Source: Entophlyctis helioformis (lineage: Eukaryota; Chytridiomycota; Chytridiomycetes; Chytridiales; Chytriomycetaceae). Taken from it: 48,177 bases of DNA. The stretch lies in assembly GCA_025526915.1 (NCBI GenBank), contig JAHLKH010000193.1, forward strand, positions 1 through 48,177. Direction: 5' to 3'. Positions 46,953 to 48,177 of the stretch are shown here, piece by piece. Below the pieces are notes generated by a model. It did no database searches and had not been told where the DNA came from. It saw only the letters and a list, made by a program, of their open reading frames with translations. The position numbers and the translations under genes were made by a program. How positions within the stretch are numbered: position 1 is the first letter of the stretch; each line of letters starts with the position of its first letter.

Positions 46953-48150
46953 GCTGCTGCTGCTGTTGCTGCTGCAGGCGACGCACCTGCCCGGCCAGAG
47001 TCTGTAGATGTGGCCGCTCTGTGGGTGCGTTGGCGCCCGTCTGGCGCTGTCTGTCCTGCGGACGTCTGGCGCACTGGCACTCGCACTGACACACCGCATC
47101 CAACCAGGCGCAGGTCCAGCGGCTGGCGCAACAGCAGGCCGAGCTGCAGGCGACCGTCGAACAGCAGGCTCTGGCCATCGCCGCCCTCAGGGCTGCTGCT
47201 GACGCTGCTGCGAGGCTGCCCAGCACGATCCACGGTGAGCGCTGCCGTCTGCTGCTGCCTGCCGATGCTGCCTTGCGTCTGCTGTGGCCTGCTGCCGCTC
47301 ACACAGCCCACGCACGGCTCACACGCAGATCCAGCGATGTCACAGCATCCGCACCTGCTGCACCTGCTGCACCTCCTGCACCTCCTGCACCTGCTACACC
47401 TGTTGCACAGGCTGCACAGGCTGCCCTGTCGGCAGCTACTCCCCAGCCAGCAACGCCGTTCACGCCCACCATGCAGGCCGTCCTTCCAGCCGTCGGCATG
47501 GACATGGCGACGTTCATCTGGAACTCGCTGCAGGCAAACATCGCCATGCAGGCCACCGCGGCCGCCCATCCCTCCGCACTGCCTGCACTTGCACCTGCTC
47601 CTGCTCCTGAAACGCCCACGCACCTGCCATGGCCACCACGCCGCTGTCTGCAGTGACACCCGTGCTGACGACCCGCAAGTCGGCCAAGCGGTCGCTGCCG
47701 TCATCGTCCATCTCCAGCCCTTCTGATCTCGCGTCGGCACCTGCATCGGCCGCACCAGACGCCAAACGGCCCCGCTCGCGCACGTCGTTCTCGTACCAGA
47801 CACTCAAGGAGCTGCCCATGACCGAGGAGCGTCAGGCTGCGTTCGACAAGCTCAATCTGCCGTCGGCTATCCTGGACGCAACGATTGAATCGCTGTCCGA
47901 AGGCGACAAGAACCTGGTGCAGATTCAGTTGTCGAACACCAAGACCCGCACCATGTCGCTGATCTCGCCGAGAGGCGGGCTGATGGGCAACGAGCTGATC
48001 GACTCGGCGCTGGACGAGATCAAGCGGAAAATCATCGGGAGCCGCTTGTCTGCATGGTCGTCTGTCGAGCCAGCTGACCAAGAGGTGCAAGAGTCCGAGT
48101 ACGTCATTGAGCGGTTTCTGCACGCATCTCTCTTGGCGGCATTGGCTTGA
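46874..48150 (+). CDS. Ala/Pro/Gln-rich protein with conserved-looking C-terminus, unrecognised; 5' structure uncertain
   Basis: The 3' part is secure: from about 47626 an open frame encodes SAVTPVLTTRKSAKRSLPS, the basic DAKRPRSRTSFSYQ, and a compact C-terminus LKELPMTEERQAAFDKLNLP, DATIESLSEGDKNLVQIQLS, NELIDSALDEIKRKIIGSR, ending LLAALA at 48150. Upstream, a coiled-coil exon (QVQRLAQQQAELQATVEQQA, about 47108-47231) and an Ala/Pro exon (about 47327-47625, APAAPAAPPAPPAPATP, then GMDMATFIWNSLQ) fit the same gene, but the joins need one or two frame adjustments (a one-base loss near 47628). The proposed start MDASAATQAATTTT at 46874 is followed by a CTG run (46919-46975) that gives poly-Cys, poly-Leu or poly-Ala depending on frame. 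Composition suggests a nuclear protein; no family recognised. Confidence 0.55.
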
Positions 48151-48177
48151 ACTGGGCTCTTGTGTATCTGACTCTCT

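Overview
The window is nuclear DNA of a GC-rich, intron-rich, very gene-dense eukaryote. Introns are short (mostly 50-130 nt, GT-AG with GTAAGT/GTGAGT/GTGCGT donors, and apparently two GC-AG). Genes sit 30-400 bp apart on both strands. Gene content and intron style suggest a fungus, probably an early-diverging (chytrid-like) one. That placement is an inference from sequence alone, not a phylogenetic result.

Layout, left to right: 3' part of a GNL1-type GTPase (+); a coiled-coil plus multi-pass membrane protein (+); a tRNA-Cys (-) inside a ~320 bp arm of an inverted duplication; a multi-pass membrane protein (-); a small Cys-rich metallothionein-like gene (+); a low-complexity protein (-); an ABCC/MRP full transporter (+); the second inverted arm with an identical tRNA-Cys (+); mitochondrial ribosomal protein bS6m (+); proteasome lid subunit RPN6 (-); a predicted N-myristoylated protein (-); a short/branched-chain acyl-CoA dehydrogenase (-); a ~1,800-residue protein ending in a long tandem repeat (-); UXT prefoldin (+); NPL4 (-); a ~7.2 kb XPG-nuclease plus Fanzor locus (+); NKAP (+); a cytochrome b5-domain protein (-); ribosomal protein eL33 (-); RIO2 kinase (-); and a partly resolved Ala/Pro/Gln-rich protein (+).

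Most genes are conserved housekeeping functions (ribosome biogenesis and translation: GNL1, RIO2, eL33, bS6m; ubiquitin-proteasome: RPN6, NPL4; co-chaperone: UXT; RNA/transcription: NKAP; mitochondrial branched-chain acyl-CoA oxidation) with no operon logic.

The standout is 31894-39055. A 5' segment has the N- and I-region motifs of the XPG/FEN1 nuclease family with all seven metal-binding acidic positions apparently kept. It is followed, across short phase-compatible introns, by a C-terminal RuvC/zinc-ribbon module typical of Fanzor, the eukaryotic TnpB-like RNA-guided nucleases. The join could be one ~2,000-residue fusion or two abutting genes. The 3' end has overlapping inverted repeats that could be part of a guide (omega) RNA.

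A recurring technical feature is isolated one-base frame breaks, several of them in or beside short homopolymers (GNL1, ABCC, acyl-CoA dehydrogenase, NPL4, the giant repeat gene and the Fanzor locus). They look more like residual long-read indels than inactivation in the housekeeping genes; for the Fanzor locus real decay cannot be excluded. Exon coordinates given below come from splice-site consensus, phase bookkeeping and remembered family sequences, not from transcripts.
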